64,000 nt of DNA, from the NCBI GenBank assembly GCA_021818265.1, contig JAKAEP010000005.1, forward strand, positions 1 through 64,000, written 5' to 3'. The stretch's first letter is position 1. Each line of letters starts with the position of its first letter. Position numbers and translations under genes: made by a program. Shown here piece after piece: positions 18,633 to 29,676 of the stretch. The DNA comes from Actinomycetes bacterium. Lineage in GTDB: Bacteria; Actinomycetota; Acidimicrobiia; Acidimicrobiales; RAAP-2. The notes below the pieces were generated by a model. That model saw only the letters and a program-made list of their open reading frames with translations, was not told where the DNA came from and ran no database searches.

Positions 18633-20041
18633 GCCAGCTCCCCGACGAAGGCCTCGAGCTGGCGCAGCGTCCGGCACTCGACCACCCGGTCGCAGTGCGC
18701 GCCGTAGTGGGCGATCACCGAGTCGCCGCTGTTCCAGTAGGCCGCGGGCTCGGGGTTGAGCCAGTAGACGGCCTTGGCGCGCCGGCGCAGGTCGGCCACC
18801 ACCTCGGCGTGGGTCTCGTGGTAGTTGTTGCGCCCGTCGCCCAGGATGAGGACCGTCGAGCGGGTGGTGAGGTCGCGCGCGTAGCGCTCGTGGAAGGCGC
18901 TGAGGGCCCGGCCGTAGTCGGAGTGGCCGTCGAAGGCGATGACGTCGGCCTCGGCGTTGATGCGCGCGACCGCCTCGGCCGGGTCCTCCACGCCCTCGAA
19001 GAGGTGGGTCACCTCGTCGAGCCCGTCGACGAAGACGAAGCTGCGCACCTTGGAGAACTGCGAGCTGATCGCGTGCACCAGGTGGAGGGTGAAGCGCGCG
19101 AAGGAGGCCACCGAGCCCGAGACGTCGGCCACGACGAAGATCTCGGGCTTGGCCGGGCGCGGCGGCTTGAAGCGCAGCTCGAGGGGCACCCCGCCCGTCG
19201 AGAGGCTGCGGCGCACGGTGTGACGCAGGTCGACCGGACCGCGCTTTCGCCGGCGGCGCCGGCGCGCGAGGCGCACCGCGAGCTTGCGGCTGAGGGGCCG
19301 CAGGGCCCGCTCGAGCTGGGCCATCTCCTCGCGGGTCGCGTGCATCACCTCGACGTCCTCGGGCAGGGGCTTGCGCACCGACTTCGCCAGGGCCGCCGAG
19401 CCGCGGTCCGCGACGAGCCGCTCGCGGATGACCCGCTCGACCTCGCGGCGCAGGCCATCGAGACGGGCCGCCACCTCGTCCTCGGCCAGGCGCGCGCCCA
19501 GGGCCGTCCCCTCTGCGCCCAGGCTCTCGCGCAGCCGCTCGGCGAGCGCCTCGAGCTCGAGGCTGCGCAGGGTGCGGTACAGGTAGTAGGTGCCCCCGAC
19601 GGGACGGCCCGGCTCGAGGCCGGCGTAGCGGCTCACGGCCTCGCCCGCCCCCTGGCGCAGGGCGCCGGCGTCGCGATCGCGCAGGGCGCGGAAGATCATC
19701 TCGGCGATCTCGGCGGCCGAGAGCGCCCCGCCGCCGCCGGCCCCGGCGCCCGGCCCCGGCCCTTCGCCGGCCCCCGGCGCGCCCGAGAGCTCGGCGCCCG
19801 CCTCGCCCTCGGCGGGCGCCGGGGGCTCGCGCAGGGCGAAAAAGACCTCGAAGGCGGCGTCGAAGGCCGGCAGGTGGCCGCCGTCTTTCACGAGGGTGGC
19901 CGCGAGCGCCGTGCGCAGGCTCCCCCGGTCGGCCAGGTCGATCACCTCGCAGGCGCGCGCCGCGTCGACGTGCTCGCTCATCGACACCGGGATCCCGGCG
20001 GCGCGCAGCTCGCCGATGAAGTCGGCGAGCAGGCTAAGCAC
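18629..20041 (-). CDS. VWA domain-containing CoxE-like protein
   Basis: VVADVSGSVASFARFTLHLVHAISSQ (DxSGS MIDAS), ILGDGRNNYHETHAEVVADLRRRAKAVYWLNPEP; N-terminus typical of CoxE-like proteins. Confidence 0.9.
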   Translation of the reverse strand: MLSLLADFIGELRAAGIPVSMSEHVDAARACEVIDLADRGSLRTALAATLVKDGGHLPAFDAAFEVFFALREPPAPAEGEAGAELSGAPGAGEGPGPGAGAGGGGALSAAEIAEMIFRALRDRDAGALRQGAGEAVSRYAGLEPGRPVGGTYYLYRTLRSLELEALAERLRESLGAEGTALGARLAEDEVAARLDGLRREVERVIRERLVADRGSAALAKSVRKPLPEDVEVMHATREEMAQLERALRPLSRKLAVRLARRRRRRKRGPVDLRHTVRRSLSTGGVPLELRFKPPRPAKPEIFVVADVSGSVASFARFTLHLVHAISSQFSKVRSFVFVDGLDEVTHLFEGVEDPAEAVARINAEADVIAFDGHSDYGRALSAFHERYARDLTTRSTVLILGDGRNNYHETHAEVVADLRRRAKAVYWLNPEPAAYWNSGDSVIAHYGAHCDRVVECRTLRQLEAFVGELA

Positions 20042-20975
20042 GCGCCCGGCCGCCCAGGAGCTCCTTGGTGGCGCGCTCGATGTCGGACTGGTACTTGAGC
20101 AGGATGTGCAGCGTCGCGGCCGCCTCCTCGTCGCCGATCTCCTCGCGCCCCAGCACGACCAGGGTCCGCGCCCAGTCCAGGGTCTCGGAGACCGAGGGGG
20201 CCTTCTTCAGGTCGAGCTCGCGCAGGCTGCGCACGACCTGGGCGATGCGCGTCGCCAGCGCCCCCGAGACGCCCGGCACGCGCGCGAGGATGATGTCGCG
20301 CTCGCGCTCGATGGAGGGGTAGCCGACGTAGAGGTAGAGGCAGCGCCGCTTCAGCGCCTCGGAGAGCTCGCGGGTGTTGTTCGAGGTGAGAAAGACCATC
20401 GGGATCTGGCGGGCCCGGACCGTGCCGAGCTCGGGGATCGACACCTGGTACTCCGAGAGGACCTCGAGCAGGAGAGCCTCGGTCTCGAGCTCGACCCGGT
20501 CGACCTCGTCGATGAGCAGGACGACCGGGTCCTCGGCCGTGATCGCCTCGAGCAGGGGGCGGGTGAGCATGAACTCCTCGGCGAAGATGTCCTCCTCGAG
20601 CGCCCGCCACTCCTCGGCGCCGCCGGACTCGGTGCGACCGGCCTGGATCCGCAGGAGCTGCTTGCGGTAGTTCCACTCGTAGAGGGCCTTGGACTCGTCG
20701 AGGCCCTCGTAGCACTGCAGGCGCACGAGCCGGGCGCCCACCGCCTCGGCGACGGCCTTGGCGAGCGCCGTCTTGCCGGTGCCGGCCGGGCCCTCGACGA
20801 GGACGGGCTTGGCCAGGCGGTCGGCGAGGAAGGTCGTCGAGGCGATCGCCGCGTCGCTCAGGTAGTCGGACTTGGCCAGGCGCTCGCGGACCTCGTCGGG
20901 GCTCGCGAAGCGCGGGGGCGGCACCTCGGCCAGCCCGAGCCGCTCGGCCACCTCGGCGCGCGGGTCGAGGCTCAC
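20034..20975 (-). CDS. MoxR-family AAA+ ATPase
   Basis: Walker A LVEGPAGTGKTALAKAVAEAVGARLVRLQCYEGLDESKALYEWNYRKQLL; Walker B VVLLIDEVDR; VFLTSNNTRELSEALKRRCLYLYV. Confidence 0.93.
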   Translation of the reverse strand: MSLDPRAEVAERLGLAEVPPPRFASPDEVRERLAKSDYLSDAAIASTTFLADRLAKPVLVEGPAGTGKTALAKAVAEAVGARLVRLQCYEGLDESKALYEWNYRKQLLRIQAGRTESGGAEEWRALEEDIFAEEFMLTRPLLEAITAEDPVVLLIDEVDRVELETEALLLEVLSEYQVSIPELGTVRARQIPMVFLTSNNTRELSEALKRRCLYLYVGYPSIERERDIILARVPGVSGALATRIAQVVRSLRELDLKKAPSVSETLDWARTLVVLGREEIGDEEAAATLHILLKYQSDIERATKELLGGRARA

Positions 20976-22204
20976 CGGACCTGCCCCTCGCCGCGCACGA
21001 CCCACTTGAGGCAGGTCAGCTCGCGCAGGCCCATCGGCCCGCGGGCGTGGAGCTTCTGGGTGGAGATCCCGACCTCCCCGCCCAGGCCCAGCTCGCCGCC
21101 GTCGATGAAGCGCGTCGAGGCGTTCACGAGGACGGCGGCCGCGTCGACCCGCCGCACCCAGGCCTCGGCGGCCGCGGGGTCCTCGGTGACGATGGCCTCG
21201 GAGTGGCCGGTGCCGTAGCGGGCCACGTGGGCCACCGCCTCGTCGAGGGAGTCCACGACCCCCACGGCGAGCACCAGGTCGAGGAACTCGGTGGCGAAGT
21301 CCGCCTCGGTGGCCGGCACCGACCCCGGCAGCGCGGCCCGGGCCCGCTCGTCCGCGCGCAGCTCGACCCCGGGCAGGGCGTCAGCGAGGCCGGCGAGGAA
21401 GGCGTCGGCCACGTCACGGTGCACGAGGAGGGTCTCGGCGGCGTTGCAGACCCCGGGCCGGGAGGTCTTGGCGTTGGCGACGATGGCGCGCGCCATGTCG
21501 AGGTCGGCCGCGCGGTCGACGTAGACGTGGCAGTTGCCGTCGCCGTCGAGGACGTAGGGCACCCGGGCGTGCTCGCGCATCGCGGCGATGAGCGACGGCC
21601 CCCCGCGCGGGATTAGGCAGTCGATCACCCCCACCAGGCCCATGAAGGCGGCCGCGGCCTCGCGCGAGGGGTCCGCGACCAGGCTGACCGCGGCGGCCGG
21701 CAGCCCCTCCTTCTCGAGGGCCTCGTGCCACAGCCCGACGAGCAGCTCGTTGGAGCGCTGGGCCGAGGACGAGCCGCGCAAGAAGGCGGCGTTGCCGCTG
21801 CGCACGCAGAGCCCGGCCACGTCGCAGGTGACGTTAGGCCGGTTCTCGTAGACCACGCCCACGACCCCGAGGGGCACGCGCACCTTCTCCACGCGCAGGC
21901 CGTTGGGCCGGGTGAAGGAGTCGGCCACCTCGAAGAGGGGGTCGGGCAGCGCCGCGATGTCGCGCAGCGCCTGGGCCATCGCCCCGACGCGCGCCGGGGT
22001 GAGGGTCAGACGGTCGCGTCCCGGGCCCGGGTCGTCGTAGGCGGCGAGGTCGAGAGCGTTGGCGGCCACGATCTCCTCGACCCGCGCCTCGAGCCGGTCG
22101 GCCACGTCGGCGAGGACGGCACGACGGACCTCGTCGGCCGACTGGGCCAGCGCCGTCGCGGCGGCGCGCACGGCCCGGCCCTGGGCGAGGAGGGCGTCAC
22201 TCAT
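20972..22204 (-). CDS. proA: Glutamate-5-semialdehyde dehydrogenase
   Basis: GVVGVVYENRPNVTCDVAGLCVRSGNAAFLRGSSSAQRSN...IPRGGPSLIAAMREHARVPYVLDGDGNCHVYVD. Confidence 0.96.
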   Translation of the reverse strand: MSDALLAQGRAVRAAATALAQSADEVRRAVLADVADRLEARVEEIVAANALDLAAYDDPGPGRDRLTLTPARVGAMAQALRDIAALPDPLFEVADSFTRPNGLRVEKVRVPLGVVGVVYENRPNVTCDVAGLCVRSGNAAFLRGSSSAQRSNELLVGLWHEALEKEGLPAAAVSLVADPSREAAAAFMGLVGVIDCLIPRGGPSLIAAMREHARVPYVLDGDGNCHVYVDRAADLDMARAIVANAKTSRPGVCNAAETLLVHRDVADAFLAGLADALPGVELRADERARAALPGSVPATEADFATEFLDLVLAVGVVDSLDEAVAHVARYGTGHSEAIVTEDPAAAEAWVRRVDAAAVLVNASTRFIDGGELGLGGEVGISTQKLHARGPMGLRELTCLKWVVRGEGQVR

Positions 22205-22227
22205 GGCTCAAGCGTAACGGGCGATCC

Positions 22228-24676
<2,449 letters not shown>

Positions 24677-24705
24677 CTACGGGTGGCCCCCTCGCGGGCC
24701 CGGGG

Positions 24706-26070
24706 CTAGGCGACCAGCTCGCCGACCGCCTCGGCGAAGACGACCGAGTGGCGCGCCACGTCGTCGCGGGTCGTCGCCGGGCACATGAGGGCCATGTTGT
24801 GGAAGGGGGTGATGAGGACCCCCCGGTTCACCCCGTAGAGGTGGAGGTACTCCTCGAGCTCGGGGTCGCTCGCGGCCGCCGAGGCCCCGCCGCTGCTCGG
24901 CGCGGGGAACGCGAAGCGGTACTCGCAGCGCGCACCGAGCTGCACGACCGACCACGGGAGCGCGTTGCGCTCGATGGTGGCCGCGACGTCGGCCGCGAAG
25001 GCCGTCGCGAGGTCCTCCATCCTCGCGAAGGCCCCGTCGGTGAGGACCTCGCCGAGCACGGCGCGCATGGCCGCCAGGCTCAGGGCGTTGCCGGCCAGGG
25101 TCCCCCCCACGCCGCCGACGTCCTCGAGGTCGTAGCCGTCGACCGCCTGGGCGAGGACCCGGGCGGCGAGCTCCTCGCTCAGCCCGTAGGCCCCCGAGGG
25201 GACGCCCCCGCCGAGCGACTTGCCGATCGTCACCGCGTCGGGGGTGAGGCCCCAGCGCCGCGTCGCCCCGCCCGGGCCCGCGGAGAAGGTGTGGGTCTCG
25301 TCGATGACGAGCAGGGTCCCGGTCGCGTCGCAGGCGGCGCGCACCCCCTCGAGGAAGCCGGGCTCGGGCAGGACGATCCCGATGTTGGTGAGGGCCGGCT
25401 CGGCGAGCACGCAGGCCACGTCGCCCGCGGCCAGCTCGCGCTCGAGGGCGGCGAGGTCGTTGAACTCCACGACCCTCGTCGTGACGGACGGGTCGACGGC
25501 GGGGCCCACGTTGCCCGGGCGCGACGCCGCGCGCCCGTCGGGTCCGATCACGGCGATCGTCTCGTCGACGGTGCCGTGGTAGCAGTAGTTGAAGACCAGC
25601 ACCTTCGCCCGGCCGGTGACCATGCGGGCCAGGCGCAGCATCCAGCGGTTCGCGTCGGTCGCCGAGAGGGTGAAGGACCACCGGGTCGGCCCGAAGCGCC
25701 GGGCCAGCTCCGCCGCCACCCACTGGGCGTCCTCGTTGGGTAGCATCGTCGTGACCCCGCCCGCGCGCCCGACCCGCTCCTCGAGGGCCGCCATGAGCGG
25801 CGCCGGGGAGTGGCCGGCCATCGCCCCGGTGTCGCCCAGGGCGAAGTCGACCAGGTCGTGGCCGTCGAGGTCGGTGATCGTCGCCCCGTGGGCGCCCGCA
25901 AAGCCCAGGGGGAAGCCGCCGGCCCACTTGCGCATCCAGGTCATGGGCACGCCCGCGAGGAGGTTGCGCGCGCCCTGGCTGAGGGCGAGGGAGCGGGGGT
26001 GCTCGGCCCGGTACCGGGCCCGCTCGCGCTCGAGGAGTCCGTGCAGTTGCTGGCGATCGGGGCTGTCCAT
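24706..26070 (-). CDS. Class III aminotransferase, glutamate-1-semialdehyde aminomutase-like
   Basis: GAHGATITDLDGHDLVDFALGDTGAMAGHSPAPLMAAL...VIDETHTFSAGPGGATRRWGLTPDAVTIGKSLGGGVPSGAYG (PLP Lys). Confidence 0.88.
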   Translation of the reverse strand: MDSPDRQQLHGLLERERARYRAEHPRSLALSQGARNLLAGVPMTWMRKWAGGFPLGFAGAHGATITDLDGHDLVDFALGDTGAMAGHSPAPLMAALEERVGRAGGVTTMLPNEDAQWVAAELARRFGPTRWSFTLSATDANRWMLRLARMVTGRAKVLVFNYCYHGTVDETIAVIGPDGRAASRPGNVGPAVDPSVTTRVVEFNDLAALERELAAGDVACVLAEPALTNIGIVLPEPGFLEGVRAACDATGTLLVIDETHTFSAGPGGATRRWGLTPDAVTIGKSLGGGVPSGAYGLSEELAARVLAQAVDGYDLEDVGGVGGTLAGNALSLAAMRAVLGEVLTDGAFARMEDLATAFAADVAATIERNALPWSVVQLGARCEYRFAFPAPSSGGASAAASDPELEEYLHLYGVNRGVLITPFHNMALMCPATTRDDVARHSVVFAEAVGELVA

Positions 26071-26276
26071 CGCGCCATCGTAGGGCGACCGGGCCCCCCG
26101 GCCCGGGGGGCCGTGGTGGCTGATTCCGCCCTGACCAGGCACGACGTCGCGCGTAGGGGGTGTCCCCCGCCATCTCTCAGGCCGAAATGCCCGAATTTCC
26201 AAGAAAAAAGGGTAAAACTGGCCCAGGTGTCTGGGAGCCCCCAGTGCCGATCTGAGAGAGATAAAGGAGTCGACCG

Positions 26277-26552
26277 GTGAACAAGGCCGAGTTGGTAGAT
26301 GCAATTGTGGCCGAGACTGGCGCCACCAAGACCACCGTGGCGGAGGTCCTCAAGTCCCTGGAGGACGTCGTGGTCGCCAACGTGTCGAAGGGTGAGAAGA
26401 TCGTCTTGTCGGGCTTCCTGTCGTTCGAGCGCGTCGAGCGCAAGGCCCGTACGGCCCGCAACCCCCAGACGGGCGAGACCATCCAGGTGAAGGCCTCGCG
26501 CGCGCCCAAGGTGTCGATCGGGTCAACCTTCAAGAAGGCCGTGAAGGGCTAG
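26277..26552 (+). CDS. hup: HU-family DNA-binding protein
   Basis: VNKAELVDAIVAETGATKTTVAEVLKSLEDVVVANVSKGEKIVLSGFLSFERVERKARTARNPQTGETIQVKASRAPKVSIGSTFKKAVKG; AAAGGAG upstream. Confidence 0.96.
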   Translation: MNKAELVDAIVAETGATKTTVAEVLKSLEDVVVANVSKGEKIVLSGFLSFERVERKARTARNPQTGETIQVKASRAPKVSIGSTFKKAVKG

Positions 26553-26560
26553 TCCCGCGC

Positions 26561-26598
26561 GACGAGAGCCCCGGGCCCCAGGGCCCGGGGCTCTCGTC
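26561..26598 (+). terminator. Strong hairpin downstream of hup
   Basis: GACGAGAGCCCCGGGCCC-CA-GGGCCCGGGGCTCTCGTC, 18-bp perfect inverted repeat 9 bp after the stop codon; weak T content after it. Confidence 0.75.
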
Positions 26599-26635
26599 GT
26601 CTCTGGCCCCGGTCGGGCCGTGGTTGACTGGCCCG

Positions 26636-27088
26636 GTGAGCGGAGCCGAGTCCCGCGTGGCGAGCGCCCGGGTGGAGATCGCCGCGCGGTGCGCGCGCGT
26701 CTTCGAGCTGATCGCCGACCCCGCCGCCCAGCCGCTCTGGGACGGCAACGACAACCTGGCCCGAGCCGAGCCCGGCCAGCGGGTGCGCCGGGTCGGCGAG
26801 GTCTTCACGACCCACCTCACCGACGGCCAGGTGCGCGAGAACCACGTGGTGGATTTCGTCGAGGGGGCGCGCCTCGCCTGGCGGCCGGCCGAGCCCGGGC
26901 GCGAGCCCCCCGGCCACCAGTGGTCGTTCGACCTCGAGGCGCTCGGTCCCGAGCGCACGGCGGTCACCCACACGTACGACTGGCGCGAGCTCACCGACGA
27001 GGGGCGGCTCCCCCGGGCCCGGGCCACGACCCCCGAGCGGCTCCTCGCCTCCCTCGAGCGGCTCCGCTCGGTCGCCGAGGGCCGCTAG
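26636..27088 (+). CDS. SRPBCC (START-like) family protein
   Basis: SARVEIAARCARVFELIADPAAQPLWDGNDNLARAEPGQRVRRVGEVFTTHLTDGQVRENHVVDFVEGARLAWRPAEPG. Confidence 0.78.
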   Translation: MSGAESRVASARVEIAARCARVFELIADPAAQPLWDGNDNLARAEPGQRVRRVGEVFTTHLTDGQVRENHVVDFVEGARLAWRPAEPGREPPGHQWSFDLEALGPERTAVTHTYDWRELTDEGRLPRARATTPERLLASLERLRSVAEGR

Positions 27089-27117
27089 GCCGACTCGACC
27101 CCCCCAGAAACACGAAA

Positions 27118-27139
27118 GCCCCGGGCGCGCGCCCGGGGC
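27118..27139. terminator. Bidirectional hairpin between convergent SRPBCC and rpmA genes
   Basis: GCCCCGGGCGCGCGCCCGGGGC, perfect 22-bp palindrome at a convergent gene junction. Confidence 0.65.
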
Positions 27140-27157
27140 CGTCGCGGTGAGGCGCGT

Positions 27158-27409
27158 TCAGTCGGTGAGGACGTCGACCAGCCGGCGCCCGGCGCGGAAG
27201 CCGAACTTGACGGTCCCCTCGGAGAGGGCGAAGAGCGTGTCGTCCTTGCCCTTGGCGACGTTGCGCCCGGGGTGGAACTGGGTGCCGCGCTGGCGCACCA
27301 GGATCGAGCCGGTCTTGACGGCCGTGCCGTCGAAGGCCTTCACGCCGAGGCGCTGGGCCCGCGAGTCGCGGCCGTTGCGGGTGGAGCCGCCGCCTTTGGT
27401 CTTGGACAT
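27158..27409 (-). CDS. rpmA: 50S ribosomal protein L27
   Basis: [62 protein letters not shown]. Confidence 0.97.
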   Translation of the reverse strand: MSKTKGGGSTRNGRDSRAQRLGVKAFDGTAVKTGSILVRQRGTQFHPGRNVAKGKDDTLFALSEGTVKFGFRAGRRLVDVLTD

Positions 27410-27417
27410 CTCTCCTC

Positions 27418-27729
27418 CTAGGCCTTGGTCGAGATCTTGGTGATCTCGACGGTCGAGTAGCGCTGGCGGTGGCCCCAGCGGCGGCGCTGGATGGCCTTGG
27501 GCTTGTAGGTCAGTCCCCGGATCTTGGGGCCCTTCTCCTCGCCCAGGATCGTGCCGGTGACCGTCGCCCCCTTGAGGGCGGGCCCGGCGACGACCGCGTC
27601 GCCGTCGACCACGAGGACGGGCTGGAACTCGACGCTCGCGCCCACCTCTTCGGGCCGCAGGTCGACGCGCACGACCTGGCCCTCGGTGACGCGCTCTTGG
27701 GAGGTGCCTACTCGGATGACGGCGTACAT
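27418..27729 (-). CDS. rplU: 50S ribosomal protein L21
   Basis: [99 protein letters not shown]. Confidence 0.97.
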   Translation of the reverse strand: MYAVIRVGTSQERVTEGQVVRVDLRPEEVGASVEFQPVLVVDGDAVVAGPALKGATVTGTILGEEKGPKIRGLTYKPKAIQRRRWGHRQRYSTVEITKISTKA

Positions 27730-27759
27730 AGGGAGTCCATACTAGCCGACGGGCGGGGC

Positions 27760-29406
27760 CTACAGCCCCGTCTGGACGATGAAGCCGCGGCCGTCGCAGA
27801 CCGAGCAGGGCACCGACAGGGCCTCGAGCAGGCCCTCGTTGACCCGCTTGCGGGTCATCTCCACCAGGCCCAGCTCGGAGATGTCGAACACCTGGGTGCG
27901 GGTCTTGTCCCGGCTGAGGGCCTGGCGCAGGGCCGACGCGACGGCGTCGCGGTTGGCCTTGGACTCCATGTCGATGAAGTCGATGACGATGATGCCGCCG
28001 ATGTCGCGCAGGCGCAGCTGGCGCGCGACCTCCTCGGCCGCCTCGAGGTTGTTGCGGAAGACCGTCTCTTCGAGGTTGTTCTTGCCCACGTTCTTGCCGG
28101 TGTTCACGTCGATGACCGTGAGGGCCTCGGTGCGCTCGATGATGAGCGACCCGCCCGAGGGCAGGAAGACCTTGCGGTCGAGGGCCCGGTGGAGCTGCTC
28201 GTGGACGAAGTAGCGCTCGAACAGCGGCAGGGACTCCACGGCCGGGTCGTAGTACTCAATGCGGTCGGCGAGCTCGGGGTTGACGGCCAGCACGTACTCG
28301 CGCACCTTGTCGTAGAGGTCCTCGTCGTCGATGAGGACGGCCCGGTAGTCGTCGTTGAGCTCCTCGCGCAGGACCCGCACCGCGAGGTCCAGGTCGCGGT
28401 AGATCAGGCGCGGCTGGTTGGAGCGGGCGACCTCGGCCTCGATGGCCTCCCACTTCTCCGACAGCGAGGCGATGTCGCGGGCCAGGTCGTCGGCCGAGAC
28501 GCCCTCGGCGGCGGTGCGCACGATGAGCCCGTGGCGCTGGGGCTTCACCTCGTCGATGATCTTGCGCAGCCGGCGGCGCTCCCCGTCGGGGAGGCGCTTG
28601 GAGATGCCGATGGTCGTGGAGTTCGGCACGAGCACCACGAAGCGCCCGGGCAGGCTGACCTCCTGGGTGAGCCGCGCGCCCTTGGCGCCGATGGCGTTCT
28701 TCGTGACCTGGCAGATGATCGTCTGGCCGGCCCGGATCATCTGCTCGATGCGCATGTCCTTGACCGGGCCCTCGAGGTCGTCGGCGTCGTAGGCGACGTC
28801 GCCGCGGTACAAGACGGCGTTCTTGGGGATGCCGATGTCCACGAAGGCGAGCTCCATGCCCGGCAGCACGTTCTGGATCCGACCGACGTAGATGTTGCCG
28901 TCGATCTGGGAGGTCTCGTCGGCCGTCTTGGCGAGCACGTACTCGACCATCGTGCGCCCCTCCAGGGTGGCGATGTGGGTCCCCTCGGGGGTGGTGTGCA
29001 CGGCCATGAGGTACCGGCCCTGGGCCCGGCCGCGCCGCTCGGTGCCACGGCGGCGACGGGAGCGGCGCGCGCCGCCCTCGGCGCCGGGCGCCTCGGGGGC
29101 GGAGGCCTCCACGGGGGCCTCGACGGCCCGGCGGGCGGGCGCCTCGGACGGGGCGGAGCCGTTCGCGCCTCCGGTGCCGCGTCCCCGGCCCCGGCCGCCG
29201 CGGCGGCGGCGGGAGCGGCCGGCGCCCGCCGGAGCGTTCGAGCCGCCCGAGGACGAGCCCGGCGCGGGGCGGGTGTCGCCGATGCGCGGGGCGGGGCGGG
29301 TGTCGCCGATGCGCGGCCGCTCGGGGGCGGAGCCCTCCGGGCTAGGTGCGGGCGCGGGCCCGGCGGTGCCGGGTGCGGCGGGGGTGGGGTTGGCGGCCTC
29401 GGTCAC
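27760..29406 (-). CDS. rng: Ribonuclease E/G family protein
   Basis: [62 protein letters not shown]...[23 protein letters not shown] start at 29406 preceded by AAGGAG. Confidence 0.95.
   Translation of the reverse strand: MTEAANPTPAAPGTAGPAPAPSPEGSAPERPRIGDTRPAPRIGDTRPAPGSSSGGSNAPAGAGRSRRRRGGRGRGRGTGGANGSAPSEAPARRAVEAPVEASAPEAPGAEGGARRSRRRRGTERRGRAQGRYLMAVHTTPEGTHIATLEGRTMVEYVLAKTADETSQIDGNIYVGRIQNVLPGMELAFVDIGIPKNAVLYRGDVAYDADDLEGPVKDMRIEQMIRAGQTIICQVTKNAIGAKGARLTQEVSLPGRFVVLVPNSTTIGISKRLPDGERRRLRKIIDEVKPQRHGLIVRTAAEGVSADDLARDIASLSEKWEAIEAEVARSNQPRLIYRDLDLAVRVLREELNDDYRAVLIDDEDLYDKVREYVLAVNPELADRIEYYDPAVESLPLFERYFVHEQLHRALDRKVFLPSGGSLIIERTEALTVIDVNTGKNVGKNNLEETVFRNNLEAAEEVARQLRLRDIGGIIVIDFIDMESKANRDAVASALRQALSRDKTRTQVFDISELGLVEMTRKRVNEGLLEALSVPCSVCDGRGFIVQTGL
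29264..29316 (-). repeat. 27-bp period tandem duplication in the rng N-terminal disordered region
   Basis: GCGGGGCGGGTGTCGCCGATGCGCGG present at 29264 and 29291; encodes RIGDTRPAP twice. Confidence 0.9.
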
Positions 29407-29676
29407 GGGGCGTACTCCTTGCGATGGTCGCGGCGGGCGCGGAGCACCGCCGACGGGGCGCCGCGAGCGAGGTGCGCTCGGCGGCCTGGGGACTGTGGTG
29501 GGTTCGTTGGGTCGTCGTGAGGGTGGCGCCCGGCCGGGTGTCGTTGTCGCTCTTCCTGGGCTCTGCCACGTCGTCCTCGGTTCGGTGGCGGCTCCGGCGG
29601 CCACCGTGACGTCCTTCGCGCCCGTCGGGCGGGCGCCCTACGTCACCAGGCTAGTGCACGGGTGGCCCGGACCCGG

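Noticed and set aside
27760-29604. N-terminal extension of rng to 29604
   Set aside because: The extra residues look like non-coding translation, and an AAGGAG ribosome site precedes the GTG at 29406.
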